Under the pieces are notes generated by a model. The model searched no databases. It was not told where the DNA came from and saw only the letters and a list, made by a program, of their open reading frames with translations. Positions 33,632 through 45,694 of a stretch of 64,000 nt of DNA are shown piece after piece; the stretch's first letter is position 1; the number at the start of each line of letters is the position of its first letter. The DNA is from Mycosphaerelloides madeirae (taxonomy: Eukaryota > Ascomycota > Dothideomycetes > Mycosphaerellales > Mycosphaerellaceae): NCBI GenBank assembly GCA_002785995.1, contig NHNV01000031.1, positions 1 to 64,000 on the forward strand, in the 5' to 3' direction. The position numbers and the translations under genes were made by a program.

Positions 33632-35119
33632 ATGATATCCTTTCTGACCTCCGCGATTGCGGTGGCAACAGCGAGTCTGCCCTTTGCCACTGGGATTCCT
33701 CTCAACGCAAGCGACAGCAACTCTATTCGGACAGCGGCGAGCACTCTCGCATTTGGCTTGCAATCTTTCTATCACAACAATGTCACAGGTGTGGCTCCAA
33801 CGGCCATCGGCACATTTCCTGCACCCCTCTATTGGTGGGAGGCTGGTGCGGTATGGGGCGGGATGGTGGACTACTGGGCGTACACTCAGGACACGAGCTA
33901 CGTTTCTGTCACGACTCAGGCACTGCTGGCGCAAGTCGGACCCGACAATGACTACATGCCTCCTGCGTACTACACTTCTCTGGGCAATGACGACCAATCC
34001 TTCTGGGCGTTTGCTGTGCTCTCTGCTCAAGAGTATGGATTTCAAGTTCCGCAAGGCAACGCTTCAACAGTCTGGCTGGATCTCGCCACGGCAGTCTTCA
34101 ACACGCAGGTTCCACGATGGGATACGACATCTTGTGGAGGCGGACTCCGGTGGCAGATCTTCGAATCCAATGCGGGTTACACCTACAAGAACAGTATCAG
34201 CAATGGCGCATTCTTCCAGATCGCTGCCCGTCTTGCGCGCTACACCGGCAACCAGACCTACGTGGACTGGGCCAACACGTCCTGGGACTGGCTCAGCAAC
34301 ATCGGTCTCATTAGCTCGACGTACCAGGTCTTCGATGGTAGTGACAGTACGATCAACTGTACGCAGCAAGACCATACTCAGTGGACTTACAACCCCGCGG
34401 TCCTCCTTTACGGCACAGCAATGCTGGCAAACTACACAAATGACCCGTTGTGGAAGAACCGTACCGAAGGTCTACTGACTTCGATAGAGAACACTTTCTT
34501 CTCTCCATTCGACAACTCAACTAGCATGTGAGTGTACCTCAATACTAGCACTTGTCTTCCTGGCTGATGTGACTCCAGAATGTATGAAGCAGCGTGCGAG
34601 CCGTTCGACACCTGCGACAACGACCAATATTCATTCAAGGCATACCTGGCTCGCTGGATGTCTAAGGCAGCAGTGGTCTATCCACCAATTGCCCCGTCGG
34701 TCCACAAGTACATCCAAGCTACCGCACAAGCCGCCGCAAAATCCTGCTCTGGAGGTGACAACAACCAGACTTGCGGACAGAAATGGTATGTGGGCGGCTA
34801 CGACGGCTCCTTCGGCGTTGGTCAACAGCTCAGCGCCCTCGAGACCGTCCAGTCGCTCCTGCTACTCAACCAGAACATCGTTCCTGCCCATGAGCGGAAT
34901 GTCAGCATTCAGGATCCTCCAGTGACGAGTACGTTCCCATTGGCGCCTTCCACGAACACCCCTGGAGTGCTCTCTGCCCCTGACCCTCCTTCATCCGGTG
35001 CACCATCGCATTCTTCTGTGGCGAGTACTAATTTTGGGGATAGAGCGTCGTATACAGCGTGGATTACTTTAATTGTTCTTGAGTTGGCAGGCATGGCGCT
35101 TGGAGGCATGGGAAGATGA
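33632..35119 (+). CDS. GH76 alpha-1,6-mannanase of the DFG5/DCW1 type
   Basis: A 478-residue cell-surface enzyme. Dfg5/Dcw1 proteins are thought to transfer GPI-anchored proteins to the wall glucan by acting on the GPI mannan core. Exons 33632-34527 and 34579-35119 join in frame with a 51-bp intron. A signal peptide (ISFLTSAIAVATASLPFATG) precedes the (alpha/alpha)6 barrel. Conserved stretches are PLYWWEAGAVWGGMVDYW, the paired catalytic Asp at about residues 120-121 (LGNDDQSFWAF), CGGGLRWQIF with YKNSISNGAFF, and WYVGGYDGSFGVGQQLSAL. Many N-glycosylation sites (NxS/T) and a Ser/Pro-rich stem follow. A C-terminal hydrophobic tail (WITLIVLELAGMALG) suggests GPI attachment. Confidence 0.92.
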
Positions 35120-35480
35120 CGACAGATTAGCGCAGGCGCTGGGGAGGACAGGACAGCTATCATGAAGTTATGGCGGACGAAATAGAAAAGAGTAATAATG
35201 CTTTTTGCCTCCCGTCTCTAATCAGATGTGGGCACGTGATTGTCTCGGCGCTTGTCCTCGACACGACATCTCGCCGCTTCCATCTCGCGGAATCATCAAT
35301 TGTTTCTCTTTCAACAACACTGCGGTGTATCCGCACCGGCACATTTCCATTCTTCTTTCACATCTTGGAGGAGGCGCGAGGGGAATTTGTATTCGTTTGC
35401 GACCTCCATCGCCTTTCCACCCCACGGCTGCCACCAGTCCAGAAGCACGACCTCCTACCGACATCCCATTCACCGCCACC
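35120..35480. other. Short intergenic region before yme1
   Basis: The yme1 frame stays open upstream to 35205 without a conserved start, so part of this is probably its leader. Nothing else seen. Confidence 0.5.
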
Positions 35481-37955
35481 ATGGCGTTCGCGCCCGTGAG
35501 CATCAAACAGATCGCTGCAGCGACGACGGAGATGCTACCGTCAGTGGTCTCGGCACTGCAGGCGCCTTGGAAGAGAGTGGCGGGCAGGAGAGTGCCACAG
35601 CAGAAGAGCAGCGCCCAGAAACAGCCGGAAACACTGCCAATACCTGAGTTTATGGCTTCGGTGCCAGCGCGCGCTCTTCGGCCCAGCATGCCCTCTATGC
35701 CAGCCCTCCAGACGGGCTTCTCGACAGCCTCGATCATCTCCGCCATGCCACGGGGCAGCCTACGATACGCATTTCCACTCATCCGAACATACTCTTCATT
35801 CTCTCCTGCAGCACGTTCATTCTCGACCACATCCAGAATCGGGCCTCTCACTCTGTGCGCACCTCCAAGAGCGAGCTTCGCCGGCTTCAATCAACAGCGT
35901 ACACTCTTTGGCTTGACCGGTGGCTCTGCGAACAGCGGCAATAGAAACATGCTGGCGTACATGGAGCAGACGGCAAATAACAATCCCGCGAGTGCCACTG
36001 CCCAGAATGCCTTCTACCAGTCCCTACTCCGTGCGAACATGCCCGAAATTCTCGTCGAGCGTTATCAATCTGGACGCTACGCCACCAACGCTGCAACCGA
36101 CCAGGCTTACCAAAAGGCCCTTGAGCGAATCGGCGCTGCAGAAGTCGGGGCTGCGGGCGTTGGAAGCATGGCTGGAAGGATACCTGCTGGACAGAGCAAC
36201 GGCATGACCCAGGAGCAACTACAAGCAATAGGCCAAGCTGTTGCCGCCAAAGGGCGTGGAGGAAACATCAGCATGTCAAGGCAGGGCGCGGGAGGAGGGA
36301 AGAATGAGCCACTCTATGTTGTCGTGGACGAAAGCATGGGCAGCTTCATCTTCAAATGGGTCAAGTTCTCTCTCTACTTTGCGCTCTTCATTTACGCAGG
36401 TTTCGTCTTGTTCACGGCGCTCATCGAATTCACCGGCTCAATCAGGAAGGTCGCCGGCGGTGCCCAGAACATGGAAGCGAAGGCTGAGCTTCAAACCACA
36501 AGGTTCAAGGACGTACATGGCTGCGAAGAGGCGAAAGAAGAGCTTCAGGAGCTGGTGGATTTCCTGAAGTCCCCGGAGAAGTTCAGCACGCTTGGTGGCA
36601 AGCTTCCAGGTGGTGTTCTTCTTGTTGGTCCTCCAGGTACCGGCAAGACCTTGCTCGCTCGAGCCGTTGCTGGTGAGGCTGGTGTTCCCTTCTTCTACAT
36701 GTCAGGATCCGAATTCGATGAGGTTTTCGTCGGCGTGGGTGCCAAGCGTGTGCGCGAGCTATTCAGCGCCGCGAGAGCGAAGAGCCCTGCCATCATTTTC
36801 ATCGATGAGCTGGATGCGGTGGGAGGCAAACGAAATGAGCGCGACGCAGCTTACGCCAAGCAAACCCTGAACCAGCTGCTTACTGAAATGGACGGGTTTG
36901 ATCAGACGACTGGGATCATTCTCATTGCTGCCACCAATTTCCCGCAGTCTTTGGACAAGGCTCTCACTCGACCTGGCCGCTTCGATCGAAACGTGGTGGT
37001 GCCTCTTCCAGACGTGCGAGGTCGTGTTGCAATTCTTAAATATTACCTACAGAAAATCCGAGCAGATGCATCCGTTGACGCTGCTGAAATTGCACGTGGA
37101 ACCCCAGGCTTTTCCGGCGCTGAGCTCGGCAGTCTGGTGAATCAGGCAGCTGTCCATGCGTCCAAGAACAAGCAGCAAAAGGTCACGGTTGAAGATTTGG
37201 TCTGGGCGAAGGACAAGATCATGATGGGTGCTGAGAGGCGTAGCGCAGTCATTCAAGAAAAGGACAAGCTGATGACGGCTTACCACGAAGGCGGTCATGC
37301 TCTTGTCTGTCTGCTTACGGAAGGAGCCACTCCCTTGTACAAGGCCACGATCATGCCAAGAGGGAATGCACTCGGAGTGACGCACATGCTACCAGAGATG
37401 GACAAGGTCAGCCAGACCAAAAAGGAGATGATGGCGCAGATTGATGTGTACATGGGTGGCAAGGTGGCGGAAGAGCTCATCTATGGACCAGACAATGTGA
37501 CGACGGGGGCTAGCTCCGATATTCAGGGCGCTACGCAAACCGCTTATATAATGGTCACGCGGGCAGGTATGTCGGATGTTCTTGGGAATGTAGATCTGTA
37601 TTCGGACTACAGGGAGCTGTCAAGCGAGACGAAGGAGACGATCGAGCGGGAAATGAGGAGGCTTTTGGAGGAGGGGAAGGAGAGAGCGGTGAAACTTCTC
37701 ACGACGAACCGTGAGGCTTTAGAGAGGCTTGCGAGGGCGTTGGTGGAGTATGAGACGCTGAGCAAGGACGAGATTGAGAAGGTGGTCAAGGGGGAGAAGT
37801 TGACGAACAAGCTGAAGGTGGATGTAAATGCGCCGATGAAGAAGCCGGAACAGCCTTCAGGTGGGTCGAGTCTGCTGCCGCCGGGTATGCCACTTCCGCC
37901 GAGCGGTGGAGCGGTAAAGGCAGAAGGGCACTCGGGTGCTGTGGGCAAGGCGTAG
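35481..37955 (+). CDS. yme1: Mitochondrial i-AAA protease Yme1 (FtsH family)
   Basis: An 824-residue ATP-dependent metalloprotease of the inner membrane, facing the intermembrane space, where it degrades and processes membrane and small Tim proteins. The start at 35481 (CCACCATGG context) gives an N-terminal basic, Ser/Arg-rich mitochondrial presequence. One membrane span lies at about residues 291-317 (WVKFSLYFALFIYAGFVLF). The AAA module starts at TRFKDVHGCEEAKEELQEL; Walker A GPPGTGKT is near residue 383 and Walker B IIFIDELDA near 440, with a typical second region of homology ending in RPGRFDR. The zinc site HEGGH is near residue 602. A single membrane span, together with similarity, points to the i-AAA rather than the two-span m-AAA type. 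The C-terminus is Pro/Gly-rich and unusually extended. Confidence 0.95.
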   Translation: MAFAPVSIKQIAAATTEMLPSVVSALQAPWKRVAGRRVPQQKSSAQKQPETLPIPEFMASVPARALRPSMPSMPALQTGFSTASIISAMPRGSLRYAFPLIRTYSSFSPAARSFSTTSRIGPLTLCAPPRASFAGFNQQRTLFGLTGGSANSGNRNMLAYMEQTANNNPASATAQNAFYQSLLRANMPEILVERYQSGRYATNAATDQAYQKALERIGAAEVGAAGVGSMAGRIPAGQSNGMTQEQLQAIGQAVAAKGRGGNISMSRQGAGGGKNEPLYVVVDESMGSFIFKWVKFSLYFALFIYAGFVLFTALIEFTGSIRKVAGGAQNMEAKAELQTTRFKDVHGCEEAKEELQELVDFLKSPEKFSTLGGKLPGGVLLVGPPGTGKTLLARAVAGEAGVPFFYMSGSEFDEVFVGVGAKRVRELFSAARAKSPAIIFIDELDAVGGKRNERDAAYAKQTLNQLLTEMDGFDQTTGIILIAATNFPQSLDKALTRPGRFDRNVVVPLPDVRGRVAILKYYLQKIRADASVDAAEIARGTPGFSGAELGSLVNQAAVHASKNKQQKVTVEDLVWAKDKIMMGAERRSAVIQEKDKLMTAYHEGGHALVCLLTEGATPLYKATIMPRGNALGVTHMLPEMDKVSQTKKEMMAQIDVYMGGKVAEELIYGPDNVTTGASSDIQGATQTAYIMVTRAGMSDVLGNVDLYSDYRELSSETKETIEREMRRLLEEGKERAVKLLTTNREALERLARALVEYETLSKDEIEKVVKGEKLTNKLKVDVNAPMKKPEQPSGGSSLLPPGMPLPPSGGAVKAEGHSGAVGKA

Positions 37956-38914
37956 GATTGAGTGTGAAGAGGCGGATGAAAGAGAAGATTAAAGATGTAT
38001 ATCGAGCCGACGTCCACGCCCATGCTCGCTGAAGGGGGCTATATCCCCTCCCGCCTGGAGAGCTTCCCGCCCGGGGATGAGGACGCGACAATCGTTGAGT
38101 AGAGAGGACAGGGGATCACATCGATCGTGCAGTCACTGTGTTTAGCGAGCGAAGAGGGAAGTACTCCCGTTTGTATTGTATAGCGAAAGGAATGAAATGT
38201 CCGATATATCTACTCCTGAGGCAGTGCGAGGCAGCGAGGCAGCGAGGCAGCGAGGCAGCAAGGCAGCAGCGGGAGGTGGGAGCCTAGGCCGAAATGGCTT
38301 GGGTTTTATAAGCAGAGGACTTTTGTGCCTCAATGCTTCGCTTCCTCCCTTTCTTTCCATCTTCTGAGTGAGACTGTGGTGACTGTGCCAAGTGTGAATG
38401 TGGTGAAGACGTGCCTGTGACTGCGTCGCGTGAAATGTGCTGAACCTCAGGCTGCCACGCTGCCAAGATAATTCGTTCCCGCCAGACTAAGCCGAGTGGG
38501 TCGAACCTTTCTCCGCCAGCACAGAACCTCGACGCTGCACTTCAATCGCGTCGCTCATCACGCTCTCTCGCCCTCCCTCTTACCCGCTTCATCACCTTCC
38601 TTTTCTCTTTTGCCTCGCTTCAAGGGCGACAGCAGACTGCGTTTGTTGTGTGACGCGTTCAGATTGACCTTTTCGTTTGCGGAGGAGCGAGGGGAGCTTC
38701 CACCAGAAACCTCACCCCGAACAGGTACGCAGCCCATTGACGCGACACGCCGTGCGAGACATCACAGCTGACACCAAAATCGCAGGTCCGAGACATACAC
38801 ATCGACTTCTTCCCCGCGAAGACCCGCAATCCGCATAGGGCACACACGAAACGAGCAGCAGCGCACGAGCGCAGCCGACTACCAATCTCACTCGACGCCG
38901 CCTAGCTCGAGATC
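37956..38914. other. Intergenic, tandem housekeeping genes
   Basis: Holds the yme1 3' end, an 8-bp tandem repeat (38218-38270) and a CT-rich leader region for NUP98-96 from about 38500. No gene recognised. Confidence 0.5.
38218..38270. repeat. GAGGCAGC tandem repeat
   Basis: Four perfect 8-bp copies at 38228-38259, flanked by diverged copies (GAGGCAGTGC before, AAGGCAGC after). Confidence 0.9.
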
Positions 38915-41900
38915 ATGGCGTTCAGCGGCTTTGGCAGCAACAACAATAATACCTCGTCGACCTTCGGCAGCGGCTTTGGCGCGAACAACAACACGGGCGG
39001 CTTCGGTGCGAACAACAACACCTCCACCGGCTCCATATTCGGCGGCGGCAACACGGCGACGTCCGGTGGTTTCGGCGGCGGAAGCGCGTTTGGTGCAAAC
39101 AACACTGCCTCGCCTTTTGGCGCAAAGCCCGCGACCACTGGGTTTGGAGGTGCCGCGACCTCGAGCGGGCCTGGCCTTTTCGGAGGAAACACAAGCACCA
39201 CCTCAGGCTTTGGTGGATCAGGAGGGTTCAATAACACGAATACGGCGAGCACATTCGGAGGTGGAAATACCGGCGGTGGCATCTTCGGCCAGAAGCCAGC
39301 TACGAGCGCCTTTGGGGCTACGAACACTGGAGGCGGCGTCTTTGGTGGCGGCAACACGAGCAGCGGTTTTGGCAGCAATGCGAACAACACCTCGAGCAAC
39401 CCATTCTCTGCCAATAGCGGGAATACGGGCTTCGGCGCCACAAACACGAACACGACCACCGGATTTGGAGGATTTGGCGGATCAACAGCAGCCGGCCCCG
39501 CGAACAACAACGGCACTGCTGGCACGCCATTCACCCCCTTCCAGGAAAAAGACAGCGCTGCTGGCCAGACCTCGCATTACCAGTCCATCACATTCCAGGC
39601 ACCATACGCAGGCAAGAGTTTTGAAGAGCTGAGAGTGGAAGACTACCTGCAAGGACGGCGGTACGGAAACACGAACGGACAGGCTGGTAGCTTCGGTCAG
39701 TCAACTGGCTTTGGGGGAGGTCTCTTTGGTGGGAACAAGACCAATACCACACCAAGCGGTGGTTTATTTGGGAACAACAACGCCGCCGCCACGACTGGCA
39801 ACACTGGGTTTGGCGGTTTCGGCGCGAACAACACCCAGCAGCAGCAGCAGCCGCCTGCAACTGGTGGATTTGGCGCCAGCACGACGGGAGGAGGAATATT
39901 CGGCCAAAAGCCTGCTACTGGAGGAACTGGCCTCTTTGGCTCTACGCAGACATCTGCTCCCTCCACTGGAGGCTTCGGGAACACGTCAGGAAGCGGTGGG
40001 GGTCTTTTCGGTGGTGGAGGAGGTGGCTTCGGCGGGAATACGCAGACGACCAACACCGGAGGTGGTCTGTTTGGAAACAACAACGCCCAGCAACAGAACA
40101 AGCCAGCGTTTGGCGGTTTTGGTGCAACGAACACCAATACTGGAGGCTTCGGCGGCAACACAGGAACCAGCGGTGGACTTTTCGGCTCAAACACGAACAC
40201 AGCTACCAATACAGGCGGTGGACTGTTCGGTTCGACCAACAACAGTCAGTCAGCGCAACAGTCAAGTAATCCATTCGGGGCCAGCACGAACACTGGCAAT
40301 AGCCTCTTCGGCGGTACTCAAAACAAACCTGCCACAACAGGCTTGTTTGGAAGCAACACGAACACGACAAACACTGGCACCAGCCTCTTCGGATCGACGA
40401 ACAATCAACCCCAGCAGCAGTCCGGAGGCTTGTTTGGATCCATCAACAACCAGCAGCAGTCCGGTGGCCTCTTCGGTAGCAATCAGAACAAGCCTGCTAC
40501 TGGAGGACTGTTCGGAAGCAGCACAACGAACACCAATACTGGAGGTGGTCTTTTTGGCAGCAACAACCAGCAGCAAGGTGGTAGTAGTCTCTTTGGTGGG
40601 AATACGAACACAGGCAACTCCTTGTTCGGTAGCAACAACCAGAACAAGCCTGCTGGATCGAGTTTATTCGGCAGTAATGCAGGCACGAACACCGGCTCGA
40701 GTCTCTTCGGCGGCAACAATCAGACCACCCAGCAGGGCATCGGCAGCAACAGTCTCTTTGGCGGCCTTGGCCAGAGCAACAATCAACAGAACGGCGGTAA
40801 CTCCTTGTTCGGTGTCCCAACTGCTTCGGCGCCACAGCAGAATCAGCTTCATGCCAGTCTGACTGCCTCACCCTACGGCAATGACCAATTGTTCAGCTCC
40901 CTGGGTCAGACATCAGCGCCTGTCGGCCCACTGGCCACGCCACTCAACGGCGCCAAGCCGACTCCATCTAAGACACCCAGCTTACTGTCGAGCACCAGAC
41001 TGAACTCGCCAATCTACACACCGAGAGCGAGCGCCATGAACCGACCTGGAACTTATGGAATGAGCTTCTCCACTTATGGCACACCGGGATCAGCATACTC
41101 GGCCAGCCTCACACCCCAACAGAGCAGCTTGCTGAAGCCTACTGGCAGCCTTGGTAGCGCCTTGACAAGCCGCCTTGCAAAGAGTATGAGCATGAACAAC
41201 CTCCGTGGGGACGGCACGCCTAGAGAGGGTGAGAGCTTACTCCGCCCAACACCTGGCAGCACGTCCAGCAAATACCTGCAATCGGGCAGCATGCGCAAGC
41301 TCATCATCGATCGCAGCCTACGAACCGACCTCTTCGCATCACCGGATCCTGCGCGAAACGGCGCCGAGACTGATGCATCCAACTCGCGGAAGAGTGTCAG
41401 CTTTGACAACACTATCGCGAGAGAGAGCGCTGCCGAGCCCAGCAAAAACAATTCACTCGTACTCACCGAAGTGGACTCCGATGAAGGGACTTCCCCAGGA
41501 GGGCCACTACGTTTCCCGCCTGCCCCACGCCCGCAAGAAAATGGAGTGACAGAGATGCAAAAGGTCAACGGCTCAACGCTGAGTCCCGTCCAGGAAGATC
41601 GTGCTCCACCACGACCGCAGTCTGCGCCGACTGACAAGCGTCCTGCCCCTCCTAAGACTGCTGAAGAAGATGGTGAGGAAGGAGAATACTGGACCAAGCC
41701 GTCGATTCGTGATCTCAAGAACATGTCCCGCCAGCAGCTGGAGCGTGTCGGCAAGTTTACTGTGGGTCGCGATGGAGTTGGGTCTATCGAGTTCAGCGCT
41801 TGTGATCTCACGAAAACCACCTTGGAAAACATCTGCGGCGACATCTGTGTGTTGAAGACTCGCGCTGCCACGGTTTACCCCGAAAAGCATGCGAAGCCTC

Positions 41901-44900
41901 CCCAAGGCCAGGGCTTGAACGTGCCAGCCACCATTCGTCTCGAGAAAGCATGGCCGTTGCACCAGGGCAAGAGGAAGAAGATCATCGCCGGAAGCGGGCC
42001 GCACGTGGAGAAGCATGTTGAGATGCTCAAGCGAACGCGAGACACCAAATTCGTGAGCTTTGAACCAAAGACTGGAACGTGGACATTCACAGTCGAGCAC
42101 TTCACAACGTACGGCTTTGACGATGACGGCGACGAGACGGATGTCATGGACACTCAGCAGGAAACGAGCGGATTGAGTGAGCCACCCGAGGACGAGACTG
42201 TGCAGAGCATCGAGGCTCCCTCGAGTGTGCTGGACGACGATACGTTCGGGGACTACAAGAAGCGTGCATTTCCTCATCTACCTTCAACGCGGGTACCCGG
42301 CGGCTTCGACGAGTCGGAATTCATCGACACAATCGATGATTCCAGCCCGGTGGAATACGGCGAGGACGATACCATGATGTCAGGTGGACTTGGCGAGGAT
42401 GTCTTTGACGAGCCTGGCGGTGCAGTTCAGGCTCCATCTCCTGGTGCCATTGAGCGCTACCATTCCAGTATGGTCTCTGATGACGAAGCAGGCGATGTTG
42501 ACTTTGCTGAGGATATGCAGTCCGAGTCCGACCCCGACCACGACCTCATGCCGGGCTCCTTCGTTGCTGAAGAGCCGAAATATCCCCGCTCGATCCTCAA
42601 GCCAACTGCTGCCCTGTCAAATTTCGCCTCACCTGAGAAGCTCGTCGTCGGATCTTGGGAGGAGCAGCTTCAGCGCACGATGAGCCCGAAGAAGCGGGAT
42701 CGACAAGCGTTGAAGAGCATGCAACAGAGTGCCTTTCGCGACCAACCAGCCGACACGATCGAGAGCCCATTCAAGCGCAGCATGCTCGGCCAGAGCACAC
42801 TTGGCGAGAGCGCTCTCGGAAACAGCTACTTGGCACAAAAGAGTGCGAAGAAGGCCGCCAACACCACCGGCGCAGCTCTCGACAAGAGTCAAGCGTTCAG
42901 AACCTCGATGGACATCATGACCTCTCTCTGGGCGCATGAAAAGACAACCACAAAAGCTCTCGGCGCCACGAGAGGTTTCGAGGTATGATTTCCCCACATT
43001 ACTGTCATAAAACACCCCTCCCAATCTAGCACTGCACATACCACCCACTTTCTGCATAACAAGAGATCAGCTCACGGCTGCGTTGGAGGACATCAGAAAT
43101 ATTTTGGGCGTTCCACAATGCATCGCATCAGCGTCACCGTCTTCACCCCAAAGGCTTTGAACTTGTAAGGTACATAGCTGAGAGTGAGAATAGAATCCAT
43201 ACCCCAAGCGGCCTCGCCTTTCCGCGTCATCTGAGCTCGACGAGCAAGACGCTGCTTTTCACGGCAACATGAAGCCTTCTTTCGCCAACAACGGCATTTT
43301 CGTTTATTCGGTTCCTGGAAGCACTCCTCGCGTTGACGAGCCTCTCGCACCAGCCTTGCGGTCACTCGTGGGAGAGCACAAGGACGTCCGGTTCGCCAAA
43401 TGGATGTCGCCAGCAGACATCAACGCGATGCCGCTGTCTGTGCAGAAGCATGTGACAATGATCGAGAGCGCCAATGGCTTTCCATACGCGAAGGCGGCTG
43501 TGAGCACTATATTCCGCGACATCGCTATGGCCACCGAAGACGCACAAGAGAAGGCCATCTGGCAACTTGCGGATATACTGTTCGACACTGTCATTGTTGC
43601 CTGCGCGGATCTGATGGACGAAGCGATGGACACCGAAACGATTATGAGATACGAGCCTCGTATGCGCATGGACAAGTTCGCGACCTTCTGGAGGAGCATG
43701 CTCGGGGCCGAGGTTGCTGAGCAGACTTCACTTGCGTCAACGGCGGAGGAGAAGGCTTTGTTGCGGTTGACGATCAACGATATCGCTGGTGCTTGCGAGA
43801 TTTTGGCAACGGTCAAGAACTTCAAGCTCGCCACACTCATCGCGCAGCTCCCAGGCAGTGATGATAGCCGGGAGCTGATGCAGACACAGATCGACACTTG
43901 GTGTATGCGCAATGACTGGAGCGAGATGCCAGATACTGTGCGTGCGCTCTACAGCATCGTCGCTGGCGAGACTTGCACTGTCCTGGGAAAGACTGGACCA
44001 CCTGAGAATCGAGCCAGCTCTTTCTTGATTGCTGAGCGCTTTGGCTTGAGCTGGATGCAGAGCTTCGGCCTCCGCGTCTTCTTTGGCGGATATGAGAGCC
44101 TAGAGGCCACAGCACAGCATTACGTGGAAGATCTCAGAGACGGACACGAGAAAGTTATGCCTACGCCTTTGTGGGCGCGCAACAGTGCAGAGCCCACGGA
44201 TGACAGAGAGGATACATTTCTTGGCCTGCTCAAAATCGTCACCGGGATCGCGGATCTGGAGGCAGTCTTCGACGCAAAGACTATCACGGGCAAGCCGGTC
44301 AACTCTCGCATTGCCTGGCAGCTGGCTTCTTTCATGTCGGCAAAGGGCCAAACTGGCAGTCTGTCGGATGAGAAGATGGATCTATTGACCATCAACTTCG
44401 CTACTGAGCTGGAAGCTGCAAATGCTTTCGTCACTGCTGCCTGGGTCTTACTGCATCTCCGCAACGCTGGAAGCCGAAAGAAGGCTGTCACAGGGCTCCT
44501 CTTCCGCAATGCGGGCTTGATCGGTAAGCCCAAGATCGCAGGAGCCGAGCACGGCGTTTGGGAGTTCCTGGTCGGCGAAAATCAGCTTCCGGCTGAACTT
44601 CTGTGGTCGGCGAAGGCGCTGCATGCGAGAGCTGAGCTGGGCAATGCGTATCTCCAGACGAGCTACCTTCTCAAAGCTGGTGCTATCTACGAGGCACACG
44701 AAGTCCTCTGCAACACTATCGGTCCGCAAGCTGTCATCGGGGAAGACTACGAGGCGCTACAAGTCATCCTGCAGGACTTCCCCGACGGCGATTTGATCCC
44801 AGGCTGGGTTCAAGGCGGCCAAGTCTTCGCGGACTTCGTCAACCTCGTCACTATGTCGAGACAGGACAGACTCGAGAGAGAGGCCGAGCCTACTTTGCAG

Positions 44901-45104
44901 CGACTTGGTCTGGGTCTGGCGGCCATGGGCGCCAAAGAGGAGGGTATGACGCTGGAGTGCAGAGTTGCGCTCGTGGAGATGGGCAGGGTTTTGAAGGAGG
45001 AGATGCGAGAGGGTACGGTGTTTGAGGCTGAGGGTATGATGGATGTGGAGGCGGATATGGGCGCTTTTGCGAGGTTTAGGGAGGCGCTTGGGGTTGTTGC
45101 TTAA
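38915..45104 (+). CDS. nup98: NUP98-NUP96 nucleoporin precursor
   Basis: Self-cleaving precursor of an FG nucleoporin (Nup98) and a Y-complex scaffold protein (Nup96), the Nup145N/C pair in yeast. The first exon (38915-42982) starts with about 700 residues of FG/GLFG repeats (GLFGS, GGLFG, GFGA) and includes a GLEBS-like segment near residue 215 (SHYQSITFQAPY, then SFEELRVEDY). At about residues 940-1070 is the autoproteolytic domain with the cleavage tripeptide His-Phe-Thr at 1062-1064. The usual stop appears four bases past a GAG|GTATGA donor. Using it and the TAG acceptor at 43193 joins in phase to YPKRPRLSAS and MKPSFANNGIFVYS of the Nup96 part, ending at 45104. The total is 1,992 residues. 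The 211-bp intron is long for this window, so a small extra exon, or two separate genes, remains possible. Confidence 0.88.
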
Positions 45105-45694
45105 GGTGACGTGAGTTGCTCGAGGTTTTTGTTTAAGGCGACACGAATTTTGTACTACGGGAAACACTGTTCTGAGGAATGGTATGTGAAGTTGTACCTT
45201 GTGGCCGCCTTTCCTGGCGTGGCGTCTTTAATACCTGGATTTTTGGCTTCCGGACCCGGTGGGGGAGCTTCAGGAGTTCAATACATCCATTCGAACTGCG
45301 ACTGATCAGGCTTGGAAATCAGAGCTTGTCTCTCTCCAGCAACACACCGGACAGAATAGATTCGCAGCTTATCAACCTCTGGAGGAATAAGATGCATGCA
45401 TTCTGTCCCTACTTCTCCAGACGCCACTTGAAGCCGGTGGGGACTGGGATGTGAGCTGTTCCGGGTCCGAGAGGCAGTATAACGACATACTAATGGCTCG
45501 CATGCGCTAATGCGCCACCAATGCGCTTGCTCGACTCCAAGATATAGTAGTGAGTTCTACGAGCCGCGTGGCGAAGATACTGGTCCTCTTGAGTCGGATG
45601 GGGAAGATTTGTTTTCCGAGGACGGCTGCGATTAGGATAAAACGTCGAGCATCGGCCGTCTTTTTGGTTTGGGTTTTGGATACGAGTGACGGCG
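45105..45694. other. Intergenic between NUP98-96 and the P450 locus
   Basis: No gene or repeat recognised. Marks the change from the housekeeping block to the decayed accessory block. Confidence 0.5.

Noticed and set aside
39697..40242. Pro/Val-rich open frames opposite the FG-repeat region
   Set aside because: By-product of the Gly/Asn/Phe codon repeats of NUP98.
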